Source: Candidatus Brocadiaceae bacterium S225
Lineage (GTDB): Bacteria; Planctomycetota; Brocadiia; Brocadiales; Scalinduaceae
Length of the DNA: 64,000 bases
Direction: 5' to 3'
NCBI GenBank assembly: GCA_007859995.1
Contig: SMSL01000003.1
Location: forward strand, 124,001-188,000
This document shows, one piece after another, positions 45,207-54,631 of this stretch. Both the position numbers and the translations under genes were made by a program. The notes beneath the pieces are model-generated. The model did no database searches and was not told the origin of the DNA. It saw only the letters and a list, made by a program, of their open reading frames with translations. Within the stretch, counting starts at the first letter, position 1; each line of letters begins with the position of its first letter.

Positions 45207-46358
45207 ATGCTGACAAGAGAAGAACAGGAAAAAAGGGAAAGTAGTTATCTGGCTCCTTATGCTATGAAGAGCATGGATACGCGTGGAAGAGCGCATCCTG
45301 AGGATGAACATCTTTATCGAAGTGTTTATCAGAGGGATAGAGACAGGATTATCCATTCCACCGCTTTCAGAAGATTGGAATATAAAACACAGGTATTTGT
45401 AAACCACGAGGGCGATTACTATCGAACACGGCTTACTCATTCAATAGAAGTTGCTCAGATTGCCAGGAGTATATCCAGGGCATTATGTTTGAATGAGGAT
45501 CTTTCAGAGGCAATAGCCCTGGCGCACGATCTGGGGCATACGCCATTTGGTCATTCAGGTGAAGATGCTCTCAGGATATTGATGAAGAACCATGGCGGCT
45601 TTGAGCATAATATTCAGGGCTTACGCGTTGTTGACATACTGGAAAAACGATATTCTCAATTTTCCGGTCTGAATCTTTCGTGGGAGGTCAGAGAATCAAT
45701 CGCAAAGCATAAATTACTTTCAGATGATCCAAATATTATTAAATTTGATTTAAACAAACAACCACTTCTTGAAGCAAAAATTGTAGATATTGCTGACTCT
45801 ATTGCTTATGACAATCACGATATAGATGATAGTTTAAAAGCAGGGTTGATTACGGAAAACGGTCTGCAGGAAGTTGAATTATGGAGATATGCAAGAGAGA
45901 AGGTAAGGGAGCAGTATAATAATCTTACCAAAGAGATGGAAAATATACATACGATAAAATACCTGATCAACATGGAAGTGACGGATTTGATTACGCATAC
46001 ACAATTCATGATTGAAGAGATGAAGATAAAAACAACCGACGATGTACAGAGGTGTAAAGAAAGACTGGTATCCTTTTCGCCTGAAATATCTAAAAAGAAG
46101 CTGGAATTGCAGGAATTTTTACGACAAAACGCATATAGCCACTACAGAGTAGTTCGAATGTCTGATAAGGCAAAACGGTTTGTAGAGGAGTTGTTTAATG
46201 CGTTTATTGAAAATCCTATGCAGCTTCCACCAGAATACCAAAAATGGATCGAAGAGACGGGACTTTATCAGGGTGTTTGTGATTATATAGCCGGAATGAC
46301 TGACAGGTTTGCTCAAGACGAGTATTTAAAACTTTTTTATCCTTATGAAAGGGTATGA
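45207..46358 (+). CDS. dgt: Deoxyguanosinetriphosphate triphosphohydrolase-like protein
   Basis: A 383-residue HD-domain dNTP triphosphohydrolase, splitting dNTPs to deoxynucleoside and triphosphate. The metal site is in YRTRLTHSIEVAQIARS (first His) and IALAHDLGHTPFGHSGEDAL (HD), with a later aspartate in KIVDIADSIAYDNHDIDD. RDRIIHSTAFRRLEYKTQVF is the family N-terminal motif. The length matches the type with about 380 residues, which is common in bacteria beyond E. coli. Its stop overlaps the ispD start by four bases (ATGA), so the two are coupled. Confidence 0.93.
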   Translation: MLTREEQEKRESSYLAPYAMKSMDTRGRAHPEDEHLYRSVYQRDRDRIIHSTAFRRLEYKTQVFVNHEGDYYRTRLTHSIEVAQIARSISRALCLNEDLSEAIALAHDLGHTPFGHSGEDALRILMKNHGGFEHNIQGLRVVDILEKRYSQFSGLNLSWEVRESIAKHKLLSDDPNIIKFDLNKQPLLEAKIVDIADSIAYDNHDIDDSLKAGLITENGLQEVELWRYAREKVREQYNNLTKEMENIHTIKYLINMEVTDLITHTQFMIEEMKIKTTDDVQRCKERLVSFSPEISKKKLELQEFLRQNAYSHYRVVRMSDKAKRFVEELFNAFIENPMQLPPEYQKWIEETGLYQGVCDYIAGMTDRFAQDEYLKLFYPYERV

Positions 46359-47050
46359 TGAAAGCAGATGTTTCTGTAATAATGCCGGCTGCAGGTCTTA
46401 GCCTTCGTATGGGAGCCAATGTAAGAAAGCCATTTATTATGATAGGTGATAAACCTGTTTTTTTTTATACTCTGGAAAAATTCTGTAAGCTAAAAAGAGT
46501 AAAAGAGATTATTTTTGTAGTGAATGAGAGGGATCGATCAACTGTTATTGAAAAATGGGCAGATGAGCTTAAGGCATACAAGGTAGCTAAGATTGTTACG
46601 GGAGGTGAACGCAGGCAGGATAGTATCTATAACGGCCTTTCTCATTTAGATCCAGATACTAAAATAATTCTGATACATGACGCCGTAAGACCTTTGGTAA
46701 AAAATGATGAAATTGAGGCTGTTATTAAATGCGCGGAGGAGAAAGGTGCTGCAATTGTTGCGAGCCCCATGAAATTGACGGTGAAAAAGGTTAACTCAAA
46801 TCTTGAAATAATTAAAACAGTTCCCAGACATGATCTGTGGATGGCACAAACGCCTCAAGGTTTCAAAAGAGACTTGCTGGTTAATGCTTATGATAAGGTT
46901 AAGGATCTAAATGAGGAATTTACTGATGATGCAGAGGTCGTTGAAAAAGCCGGACATACAGTGGGGATAGTTTCTGGGAGCTATGATAATATTAAAATCA
47001 CAACACGTGAGGATTTAAGGCTGGCGGAACTACTATTGGTAAAATGTTAA
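46355..47050 (+). CDS. ispD: 2-C-methyl-D-erythritol 4-phosphate cytidylyltransferase
   Basis: A 231-residue enzyme of the MEP isoprenoid pathway that transfers CMP from CTP to methylerythritol phosphate. VIMPAAGLSLRMGANVRKPF is the nucleotide-binding loop, VTGGERRQDSIYNGL and LIHDAVRPLV are the catalytic segments, and AQTPQGFKRDLL is the IspD signature. The start may be the first or second of two adjacent methionine codons. It overlaps dgt by four bases and ends 40 bases from the convergent lipoprotein gene. ispF, often fused or adjacent, is absent here. Confidence 0.94.
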   Translation: MMKADVSVIMPAAGLSLRMGANVRKPFIMIGDKPVFFYTLEKFCKLKRVKEIIFVVNERDRSTVIEKWADELKAYKVAKIVTGGERRQDSIYNGLSHLDPDTKIILIHDAVRPLVKNDEIEAVIKCAEEKGAAIVASPMKLTVKKVNSNLEIIKTVPRHDLWMAQTPQGFKRDLLVNAYDKVKDLNEEFTDDAEVVEKAGHTVGIVSGSYDNIKITTREDLRLAELLLVKC

Positions 47051-47090
47051 AGCAATTCTTTGGGGAGAATTCCGTTGTTTATTTTTCGGA

Positions 47091-48197
47091 TTAAAACTCT
47101 TTCAATAATTTATTTTTCTTGTAGTTATAATCTTCATCTGTTATGAAGCCTTCATCCCTCAATTCCAGATACTCAGCCAGAATCTCTTTAATGTTTCTTC
47201 CCTCTGCGTCATCATCATGCTCCCTCAGAAGGTCACTTTTCTTATGATCGTAATCTATGCCACTGATGAATCCATCTTCTTTCAGTTTGCGAAGATCATT
47301 AAATTTATCTTTCATGCTCTTTGTTTGTTTACTGCCTAGAATTAATGCTTTTCTGTGCTTATAATCCTCTTCGGTAATAAGTCCGGTAGCTTCTAATTCT
47401 TTAAGCTCCAGAAGCTGGTCTGTGATACTCATTCTTGGTAGTATAATTTTAGAGGAACTACCTGGAACGATTTCACCGGTAGCTGTGGCATGTTTATCAG
47501 TGAGTGTTTCTTCCTTTCCGTAATCTTCTTCTTTGACAAAAGTATCTTTCTTTAAATCTATTACTAACCAATTTTCATGCCCTCTTTTAAATGTTTGATC
47601 GGGGCGTTGGCTTAACTTCCAAAACGGGTTTTTTGTTATACTGAATGGATCAACAAATACTTCCTCTTCTGTCTCTCCAAATGCACCTTGTGTATTTTTG
47701 TCCAGCACAGCTGCATACTGTATTCTTGAGAACACAACATTTAATTTATCATTAGAGATGAATAATCCGAATACGGTGTCTTCTCCCCCAGACTTAAAAA
47801 TGCCTTTTCCTTTATTGAAATGCGAACTAACTAATATGTATTGTGATGGGGATGCCTTTGTAAAAGCATCCGCTATATGTGGTGCCAGATTCAATAATTC
47901 GCCCTCCTTAAAAACATTCAGTTCTTTGCCCCAGCCACTAATACTCTTTTCTTTAAAATAAATAGATTCAAGTGCGCTTGACAATATGTTTTTATTTAAA
48001 TATTGAGGATGATCAAGAAATGTCTTTGAATCACCCGTTGTGCTATTTATAGCTTCAAGCCTTATATACGTCTTGCCTTGATTATATATATTGTCTCTTG
48101 GGCTTCTAGCGTTATCATTCTTGATCAGGAAATTAAAGTCCGTACAGCCGATTGCCCCGAACAAGACAACAAGCATTAAAATATATTTAAAATTCAT
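47091..48197 (-). CDS. Lipoprotein with three C-terminal SHOCT repeats
   Basis: A 368-residue protein with a lipoprotein signal (LMLVVLFGAIGC, lipidated cysteine 18). A beta-rich domain (about 40-230) is followed by three successive SHOCT-type helices, each of the form L-x-x-L-x-x-x-G-[FL]-I-x-x-x-D-Y-x-x-K: LKELEATGLITEEDYKHRK, LRKLKEDGFISGIDYDHKK and YLELRDEGFITDEDYNYKK. SHOCT modules are short oligomerisation or binding units usually found singly at C-termini. The beta domain is homologous to the upstream gene's (shared DPF, PGHxNWLxxDL-like phrase). Function unknown; envelope-located. Confidence 0.8.
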   Translation of the reverse strand: MNFKYILMLVVLFGAIGCTDFNFLIKNDNARSPRDNIYNQGKTYIRLEAINSTTGDSKTFLDHPQYLNKNILSSALESIYFKEKSISGWGKELNVFKEGELLNLAPHIADAFTKASPSQYILVSSHFNKGKGIFKSGGEDTVFGLFISNDKLNVVFSRIQYAAVLDKNTQGAFGETEEEVFVDPFSITKNPFWKLSQRPDQTFKRGHENWLVIDLKKDTFVKEEDYGKEETLTDKHATATGEIVPGSSSKIILPRMSITDQLLELKELEATGLITEEDYKHRKALILGSKQTKSMKDKFNDLRKLKEDGFISGIDYDHKKSDLLREHDDDAEGRNIKEILAEYLELRDEGFITDEDYNYKKNKLLKEF

Positions 48198-49077
48198 TCA
48201 AAAGTTCCTTCTTTTTCAATTCATAATCTTCATCTGAAATTAAGCCTTCATCGCTGAGAACTTTTAACTCCTTTAGTTTGTCTCGTACGTCTTGATATTT
48301 TTGTTTTTCTTCAACGAAATTATCGCTGGTTCTTACTTTCCTTTCAATAGTTCTCGCTCGACTACTTGCTTTAAGGGGATTATCTTCAACATTATTACTG
48401 CTGTTATCACTGCCAGCCACTCCAAACAAATTACTACTCAAATCGAAAATAAGCCAGTTCTGATGTCCCGGTGCAAACCGTTGCCCTTCCATGGGGATAA
48501 GATTCCAGCGACCGCTTCGCTTCACCTCAAACGGATCTTTAAATTTAGCCTTATTACTCTTTCTAAATGATCTTCCATCATTAATGCTTTTTTTGTTTTG
48601 AATATCGCTAAAGACAATGTTGAGTTCGCTGTTTGATATAAACATACTGAAATAACTTTGGGCATCAGACAAAAGGATCTTATCAACAGTAGAGAAAACT
48701 AAAATATCTTGAGTATCATTGGCCATTGAGAATGCACTAAGTATTGGAGGTACAATAATCTGCAATTCTGCTTTCTGGTATAACTGTTTTTTACCTCTGG
48801 CACCCAGGAGTAATGATTTCTGTGTGTAGAAAATGGATGAAAGAATATTTGTGAGCCCTCCTGCCGTAAAGTAATATGGGTGATTATAGTTTTTCTTTAT
48901 TACGTTTCCATTTTCATCAAGTTCTTCCCGTATCTCAACAGATGTATTATTATCATTGACTGTTGCCCCAACTATGTTACTTTTTCTAGGAATCTTTTTA
49001 TTATATGAGAAACAGCCAGTTACTAGAGAGAGCAATAACAGTAAAGATATAAATTTAAGTAAATAATATTGTTTCAT
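48187..49077 (-). CDS. Lipoprotein with one C-terminal SHOCT repeat
   Basis: A 296-residue paralogue of the adjacent lipoprotein. The signal is LLLLLSLVTGC with lipidated cysteine about 22. The shared central domain shows YLxxxILSSxLESIY-like and FxMFISNxELNIVFSxIQ phrases and RFAPGHQNWLIFDL. The end carries a single SHOCT unit, LKVLSDEGLISDEDYELKKK. The stop overlaps the start of the next gene by 11 bases, so the pair is co-translated. The related beta domains with different SHOCT copy number (one and three) suggest duplication followed by repeat expansion. No function is assignable. Confidence 0.8.
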   Translation of the reverse strand: MKQYYLLKFISLLLLLSLVTGCFSYNKKIPRKSNIVGATVNDNNTSVEIREELDENGNVIKKNYNHPYYFTAGGLTNILSSIFYTQKSLLLGARGKKQLYQKAELQIIVPPILSAFSMANDTQDILVFSTVDKILLSDAQSYFSMFISNSELNIVFSDIQNKKSINDGRSFRKSNKAKFKDPFEVKRSGRWNLIPMEGQRFAPGHQNWLIFDLSSNLFGVAGSDNSSNNVEDNPLKASSRARTIERKVRTSDNFVEEKQKYQDVRDKLKELKVLSDEGLISDEDYELKKKELLNEF

Positions 49078-49091
49078 AACTCCATCCCTTC

Positions 49092-50447
49092 TTAACAGAT
49101 TTTGTCGGTTGCTTCTGCCAGCGAAGATACCTCGATCATATTAAGAGATTTTATTTGTGAAATGTCTTTGGTATTGTCTTTTGGAATAATTGCGTTTTCA
49201 AACCCAAGCCTGGCGGCTTCTTTTATTCTACTATCAAACTGGCTGACTCCTCTGACCTCACCACCTAGGCCTAACTCGCCTATTATAATAGTATTGCCTG
49301 GTATTGCGATATCCTTGAAACTGGATACAATTGCAATTGCAATCGCAAGATCTGCTGCCGGTTCTTCAATTTTCACACCGCCGACAACATTTACAAAGAC
49401 ATCGTATCCTCCTAAAAGAAGACCCGTTCTTTTTTCCAGCACGGCCAGTATCATAGTAACACGATTGTGGTCAACACCACTCACTTTACGCCCTGGCATT
49501 CCAAAGCTTGATCTGGTTACTAGCGCCTGCACTTCTACAAGAATCGCCCTTGTTCCTTCCATGCATGAAATGATCACAGAGCCTGAGCTTAAGTTATGTG
49601 TCCTGGAGAGAAATATCTCTGAAGGGTCTTTAACCTCTCGAAGACCATTTTGACACATCTCGAAAATCCCTATCTCATTTGTAGGTCCAAAGCGATTCTT
49701 TACAGCTCTTAGTATTCTGAACGACATGAATTTTTCACCTTCAAAGTACAGTACAGTATCAACTAAATGCTCCAATACCTTGGGTCCGGCAATCATGCCT
49801 TCTTTGGTAACATGTCCAACTAAGAAAACAGAAGATCCCGTTTTTTTTGATATTTGAATTAGTTCATTAGCACATTGCCTGACTTGTGAAACTGTTCCCG
49901 GTGATGATTCAAGTTCTGGCTTGAACACAGCTTGTACTGAGTCCACTATGACGAGCTTGGGCTTGATTTTCTTGATGTGTTCAAGAATAACATTTAAATT
50001 GTTTTCCGCAACCAAAAAAATATTATTCGATGTAACACTAAGTCTGTCTGCGCACAATTTTATCTGTGCGGTTGATTCTTCTCCTGTTACGTACAAAGAG
50101 AGACAGTCCTGTTCGCTGAATTTTTGGCATACTTGTAATAAGAGTGTTGATTTTCCTATTCCCGGTGTGCCTCCAATCAAAACTGCTGAACCAGCCACAA
50201 TACCGCCACCGAGAATTCGATCAAATTCTTCGATGTGGGTATGCGTTCTAAGTTTACTAACCGGCTTTATATCTGATATACAGATGGGACTTTCTATATC
50301 ATATTCTGGGAGGATGCGTGTAAATGTAGATTCGCACTTTTCTTCTGTCAATGAATCCCACTCATCGCAACCAGAGCAACGACCTACCCATTTATTCGAT
50401 TTCCATCCACATTTCTGGCAGACAAAAACAGTACTAAATTTTGCCAT
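49092..50447 (-). CDS. radA: DNA repair protein RadA (Sms)
   Basis: A 451-residue RecA-like branch-migration ATPase. The N-terminal zinc finger has C10, C13, C24 and C27. Walker A is GGTPGIGKSTLLLQV, Walker B lies in LVIVDSVQAVF, and the RadA-specific KNRFG motif is in AVKNRFGPTNEIGIFEM. The C-terminal Lon-protease-like domain (VNVVGGVKIEEPAADLAIAIAI) is complete. Length is normal. It is separated from clpC by a clear terminator and precedes the SHOCT lipoprotein genes by 14 bases, so read-through into those is possible. Confidence 0.97.
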   Translation of the reverse strand: MAKFSTVFVCQKCGWKSNKWVGRCSGCDEWDSLTEEKCESTFTRILPEYDIESPICISDIKPVSKLRTHTHIEEFDRILGGGIVAGSAVLIGGTPGIGKSTLLLQVCQKFSEQDCLSLYVTGEESTAQIKLCADRLSVTSNNIFLVAENNLNVILEHIKKIKPKLVIVDSVQAVFKPELESSPGTVSQVRQCANELIQISKKTGSSVFLVGHVTKEGMIAGPKVLEHLVDTVLYFEGEKFMSFRILRAVKNRFGPTNEIGIFEMCQNGLREVKDPSEIFLSRTHNLSSGSVIISCMEGTRAILVEVQALVTRSSFGMPGRKVSGVDHNRVTMILAVLEKRTGLLLGGYDVFVNVVGGVKIEEPAADLAIAIAIVSSFKDIAIPGNTIIIGELGLGGEVRGVSQFDSRIKEAARLGFENAIIPKDNTKDISQIKSLNMIEVSSLAEATDKIC

Positions 50448-50513
50448 AGTATAACGTATCGTGTCTTAATATTTAGTATCGCTATTTTAGGACGTTATAT
50501 TCCTGAAAACTAT

Positions 50514-50542
50514 AAAAAAAGGGGCTTGATAGCCCCTTTTTT
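50514..50542 (-). terminator. Rho-independent terminator between clpC and radA
   Basis: GGGGCT and AGCCCC form a stem with a TGAT loop at 50521-50536, flanked by A-rich sequence on one side and T-rich on the other (six T at 50537-50542). It lies just beyond the clpC stop on the minus strand and is symmetrical enough to act in both directions. Confidence 0.9.
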
Positions 50543-50571
50543 ATATACTCGATTTGTAAAATCACTATTAA

Positions 50572-53043
50572 TTATTTGCTGCTCGAACCGCTAGTGACTA
50601 ACTCTTCCTTAACCATTACTTCCTCAAAAAGCAATTCTCCATCTCGCAATTTTACCTCAATAGCATTACCATCTTTAAACCTCCCTCTTAAGATAGCTTC
50701 AGAGAGAGGATCCTCTATCAGGTTTTCTATAGATCGATGTAATGGCCTTGCTCCATAATTTGGTTTATAACTTTTTTCAATGAGGAAATCAGCGACATCC
50801 TGAGGTACGGTAAGAGTTATGTTATAGTTTTTCAGCCTTGAACGTATGCTTTCCAGTTCAATTTCAACAATCGTTCTCAAATCGTCTTTTGTAAGATCTC
50901 TAAACACCGCGATATCGTTAACCCTGTTGACAAACTCTGGGCGGAAATGCTTTTCGACTGCTTCTAAAAGTTGCTCTCGAATAGATTCATATGATTGTTC
51001 ACCGGAAGCTTTTTTGAATCCAAGCGAAGATGCGTTTTTAATTATGTCACTACCGATATTTGACGTCATTATTATGATTGCATTTCTGAAATCAACATGA
51101 CGCCCAAAACTGTCTGTTAATTTGCCTTCTTCCATAACCTGTAACAACATGTTGAACACATCGGAATGGGCTTTTTCTATTTCGTCCAGAAGTACTACTG
51201 CATAAGGACGTCTTCTAATTTTCTCAGTTAACTGTCCTCCTTCCTCAAATCCAACATAGCCAGGAGGCGCGCCTATTAATCGTGATACATTATGCTTCTC
51301 CATGTATTCGGACATATCTATTTGAATCAGCGAGTCTTCTCCACCAAACAGTGATTTGGCCAATGCTTTTGAAAGAAGGGTCTTACCTACACCTGAAGGC
51401 CCTATAAAGATAAAGCTGGCACTTGGCCTGTTTGGGTTTTGCAAGCCAGCCCTTGACCTTCTTACCGCCTTTGCTACTGCCTTTATAGCATCGTCCTGTC
51501 CGATTATCGTTTTTTGGAGTTCAGCTTCTAGATTAAGCAATTTCTTTGCTTCTTCAGCTTCCATACGTTTGAGAGGTATGCCTGTCATGGTTGCAACCAC
51601 TTCGGTAACAACGGCTTCATCTACCGTTCCATCAACTTCAGTGTAATTTTCACGCCATTCTTTTTCTACGTCGCTTTTCTTCTTTTTCAATTTGTCTGCT
51701 TTGTCTCGAAGTTTCGCTGCTCTCTCAAAATCTTGTAACGCTACGGATTCATCTTTTGCTTTTTCGAGGTCTCCTATCTCTTTATCTATATGCCTTAAAT
51801 CAGGAGGATGTGTAGTCGCTTTTAATCTTACACGGGCACCTGCCTCATCGATAACATCTATTGCTTTATCAGGTAAGAATCTTCCTGTAATATACCTTGT
51901 CGCATATTCTGTTGCTAATTTTATTGCCCCATCAGTTATTTTGACCTTATGGTGTGCTTCATACCTATCCCTTAAACCTTTTAAAATTTCAACAGTTTCT
52001 TCTTTTGAAGGTGGATCGACAATTATTGTCTGAAATCTTCTTTCGAGCGCGCTGTCTTTCTCAATATATTTTCTGTATTCATCGAGAGTGGTTGCACCTA
52101 TACATTGTATTTCTCCTCTGGAAAGAGCGGGTTTCAGGACATTAGAAGCATCAATTGCCCCTTCTGCGCCTCCTGCCCCTACTAACGTATGAAGTTCGTC
52201 TATAAAGAGGATTATGTTTTTTGCTCTACGTACTTCTCCCATCACGGCTTTAATTCTTTCCTCAAATTGACCGCGGTATTTTGTTCCCGCCACCATCATT
52301 GCCAAATCTAAGGCGACTATTCTTTTATCGCGCAACAGTTCCGGAACGGCACCGCTTACCACAGATTGGGCCAGACCCTCAACTATTGCAGTTTTTCCTA
52401 CTCCGGCCTCTCCAATCAAAACAGGGTTGTTTTTTGTTCGACGACTTAATACCTGAATCAAACGTTCGATACTCGACTGCCTGCCAATAACAGGGTCTAA
52501 TGTTTGTTCCTTTGCTTGCTGTGTTAGATCGCGACCGAAGGAATCAAGTGCAGGTGTCTTTGACTTGCCTTTTTTCTCCTCTTTTTCTTTAGCACCTTGT
52601 GTCGTTTCCGCTCCAAGAAGTTCGATCACTTCTTCCCTGACACCCTCTAATTTTATGCCCAAATTGAGTAAAACCTGGGCGGCGACGCCTTCCCGTTCCC
52701 TGAGGAGCCCAAGTAGTTGATGCTCTGTTCCTATATAGTTATGGCCCATGGACTTTGCTTCTTCCATAGCATATTCCAGCACTTTTTTTACCCTTGGAGT
52801 AAAAGGTAATTGTCCAACTGAAACAAGGTCGGGACCTGCTTGAACTATCTTTTCGACTTCCATGCGAATCTTTTTCAGATCAATGTCTAAATTTTGCAAA
52901 ACATTTGCCGCCACCCCACTGCCTTCTTTTACCAAACCAAGCAATATATGTTCTGTCCCTATATATTCATGATTAAACCTTTTTGCTTCCTCTCTGGCAA
53001 GTGCCATTACTTTTCTTGCCCTATCGGTAAATTTGTCAAACAT
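50572..53043 (-). CDS. clpC: ATP-dependent Clp protease ATPase subunit ClpC
   Basis: An 823-residue Hsp100 unfoldase. Two N-terminal Clp repeats ([13 protein letters not shown] and [13 protein letters not shown]) bind adaptors. AAA1 has [16 protein letters not shown] and [21 protein letters not shown]-type loops. A central UVR-containing middle domain ([21 protein letters not shown]) distinguishes ClpC from ClpA. AAA2 has [18 protein letters not shown], and the C-terminus is of the ClpC type. It delivers substrates to ClpP. With mcsA and mcsB directly upstream it forms the arginine-phosphorylation degradation module. A terminator follows at once. Confidence 0.97.
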   Translation of the reverse strand: MFDKFTDRARKVMALAREEAKRFNHEYIGTEHILLGLVKEGSGVAANVLQNLDIDLKKIRMEVEKIVQAGPDLVSVGQLPFTPRVKKVLEYAMEEAKSMGHNYIGTEHQLLGLLREREGVAAQVLLNLGIKLEGVREEVIELLGAETTQGAKEKEEKKGKSKTPALDSFGRDLTQQAKEQTLDPVIGRQSSIERLIQVLSRRTKNNPVLIGEAGVGKTAIVEGLAQSVVSGAVPELLRDKRIVALDLAMMVAGTKYRGQFEERIKAVMGEVRRAKNIILFIDELHTLVGAGGAEGAIDASNVLKPALSRGEIQCIGATTLDEYRKYIEKDSALERRFQTIIVDPPSKEETVEILKGLRDRYEAHHKVKITDGAIKLATEYATRYITGRFLPDKAIDVIDEAGARVRLKATTHPPDLRHIDKEIGDLEKAKDESVALQDFERAAKLRDKADKLKKKKSDVEKEWRENYTEVDGTVDEAVVTEVVATMTGIPLKRMEAEEAKKLLNLEAELQKTIIGQDDAIKAVAKAVRRSRAGLQNPNRPSASFIFIGPSGVGKTLLSKALAKSLFGGEDSLIQIDMSEYMEKHNVSRLIGAPPGYVGFEEGGQLTEKIRRRPYAVVLLDEIEKAHSDVFNMLLQVMEEGKLTDSFGRHVDFRNAIIIMTSNIGSDIIKNASSLGFKKASGEQSYESIREQLLEAVEKHFRPEFVNRVNDIAVFRDLTKDDLRTIVEIELESIRSRLKNYNITLTVPQDVADFLIEKSYKPNYGARPLHRSIENLIEDPLSEAILRGRFKDGNAIEVKLRDGELLFEEVMVKEELVTSGSSSK

Positions 53044-53060
53044 TTTTGGCCACCTTTTTT

Positions 53061-54113
53061 CTATAAACCGTCAAGCCTCTTCCTTACGTAAGAGGCCCTG
53101 ATAACATTTCTTTGTGTGGAATCCAGTTCACAGCCTTGCAGCTTTTGTAAATGTGCTGGAAGTGTCAGGACAAAGAGTTCGTTAAGGGTTTGCATTTCAA
53201 TATCGTCAATCAAACCGATATTTACTCCCATACGAACCTGTGAAAGTAATTGTAAAATTTCTTCAGACGTAATCATTCGAGCGGCCTTAAGCATACCATA
53301 TGACCGCCAAATTCTATCTTCTAATTGATCCTTACTTTCCATAACCAAAGCCTTTCTGGCCATTCTTTCATAACTTGTAATACGTGGTATCACACTTTCA
53401 ATTATGGATAATATTTCCTTTTCTGATTTTCCTAATGCAAACTGGTTTGAAATTTGGTACAAATCGCCGGACACTTTAGTGCCCTCTCCGTATAAACCTC
53501 TGACTACTAATCCAAGCTTACCTACTGCGTTAAAAACCTTTTCAATATGTTTAGTCATGCCGAGCGCCGGGAGATGTAGCATTACAGAAACACGCATACC
53601 TGTACCAACATTTGTCGGACAGGCAGTCAGGAATCCAAATCTTGAAGAAAATGCAAAGTTTAAGCTTTCTCCCAGTATATTGTCAATTTCATCAATTGTA
53701 TCCCATGTACTTTTTATCTCGAAACCTGAACGGATCACCTGGATTCTGAGATGATCTTCTTCGTTAATCATCAAACTGACTGTTTCTGATTTTCCAAATG
53801 CAACGCCTCTTTCTCCTTCTCCTTCGGCATGTTCCTTGCTGATCAGGTGTCTTTCTACAAGAAATAATTTATCAATTGCAGTTGCCTGGTTTAAATTTAC
53901 ATAAGAGATATCCTGTGCTATTTTACGTTCAATTATAGTCTTTCTCAGTAAAGATTCTATCTCTCTCCTTTGCTTTAAATTTGCACGGGACAGAAAAGGA
54001 TATCCTGCAATATTTCTTGCCAGGCGGATTCTGCTGCTAATAACGATGTCAGACTCCTTGCCTGTACCCCTTAGCCACTCGCCAGTATTGTCAGAAAGAT
54101 CTTTAATCTCCAT
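53061..54113 (-). CDS. mcsB: Protein arginine kinase McsB
   Basis: A phosphagen-kinase-fold enzyme that phosphorylates arginines on proteins, tagging them for ClpC. It has SSRIRLARNIAGYPF, the INEEDHLRIQVI substrate loop and GTGMRVSVMLHLPAL, the last two being characteristic of McsB. Residue count is about 350, normal. I use ATG 54113 (product starts MEIKDLSDNTGEW); the alternatives 54122 and 54137 only lengthen the overlap with mcsA. The C-terminal RMARKALVMESKDQLEDRIWRS-type helix is intact. The order mcsA-mcsB-clpC is as in Firmicutes, but no ctsR precedes it. Confidence 0.93.
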   Translation of the reverse strand: MEIKDLSDNTGEWLRGTGKESDIVISSRIRLARNIAGYPFLSRANLKQRREIESLLRKTIIERKIAQDISYVNLNQATAIDKLFLVERHLISKEHAEGEGERGVAFGKSETVSLMINEEDHLRIQVIRSGFEIKSTWDTIDEIDNILGESLNFAFSSRFGFLTACPTNVGTGMRVSVMLHLPALGMTKHIEKVFNAVGKLGLVVRGLYGEGTKVSGDLYQISNQFALGKSEKEILSIIESVIPRITSYERMARKALVMESKDQLEDRIWRSYGMLKAARMITSEEILQLLSQVRMGVNIGLIDDIEMQTLNELFVLTLPAHLQKLQGCELDSTQRNVIRASYVRKRLDGL

Positions 54114-54603
54114 CTTCAACATTCCCCGAAAGTTCATAAATTTTATCTCTTAATTCTGCCGCTTTCTCGTAATTTTCTCTTTCTACCGCTTCGTTCAATT
54201 CCTTTCGTAATTGGATCATCTCATTTTTCTGAACAATTTCAGCGCCTGCGTTTGCCGGTACTTTGCCCACGTGTTGAGAACTACCATGCATCCTTTCAAT
54301 AAGAGGTAATAAGCCCTTCTTAAATACATTATAATCCATGGGACAGCCAAGACGGCCTTGAGATCTGAATTCCAGATAAGAAATACCACATACAGGGCAA
54401 GTTGTTTTTGACATTTCCCTTATTTCGGGGGATACCTGGTTAATAAGGCTTGTTAAAATATCAGATGGGGACGGTGCTTTTGGGAAGTGATTCGTAACAT
54501 TTTGGGCGCAATCCTCACAGAAATGCCTTTCTTTCTTTTCGTTTTCTATAATTTCAGTGAGGTGCACCGTCGCCAGTTTTTTATTGCATGACTCGCATTT
54601 CAT
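54103..54603 (-). CDS. mcsA: McsA, zinc-binding activator of McsB
   Basis: A 166-residue protein with paired CxxC zinc motifs: C3-x2-C6 and C29-x2-C32 in the N-terminus, then CPVCG and a further cysteine (GRLGCPMD). The C-terminal UVR motif is ELNEAVERENYEKAAELRDK. McsA binds and stimulates McsB. It overlaps mcsB by about 11 bases and starts the operon. Length is close to the Firmicutes homologue. I found no class-III-heat-shock repressor gene or clear CtsR-type operator just upstream. Confidence 0.92.
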   Translation of the reverse strand: MKCESCNKKLATVHLTEIIENEKKERHFCEDCAQNVTNHFPKAPSPSDILTSLINQVSPEIREMSKTTCPVCGISYLEFRSQGRLGCPMDYNVFKKGLLPLIERMHGSSQHVGKVPANAGAEIVQKNEMIQLRKELNEAVERENYEKAAELRDKIYELSGNVEDGD

Positions 54604-54631
54604 TATAAATAGCTTCCTCTCCTAATCGTTC

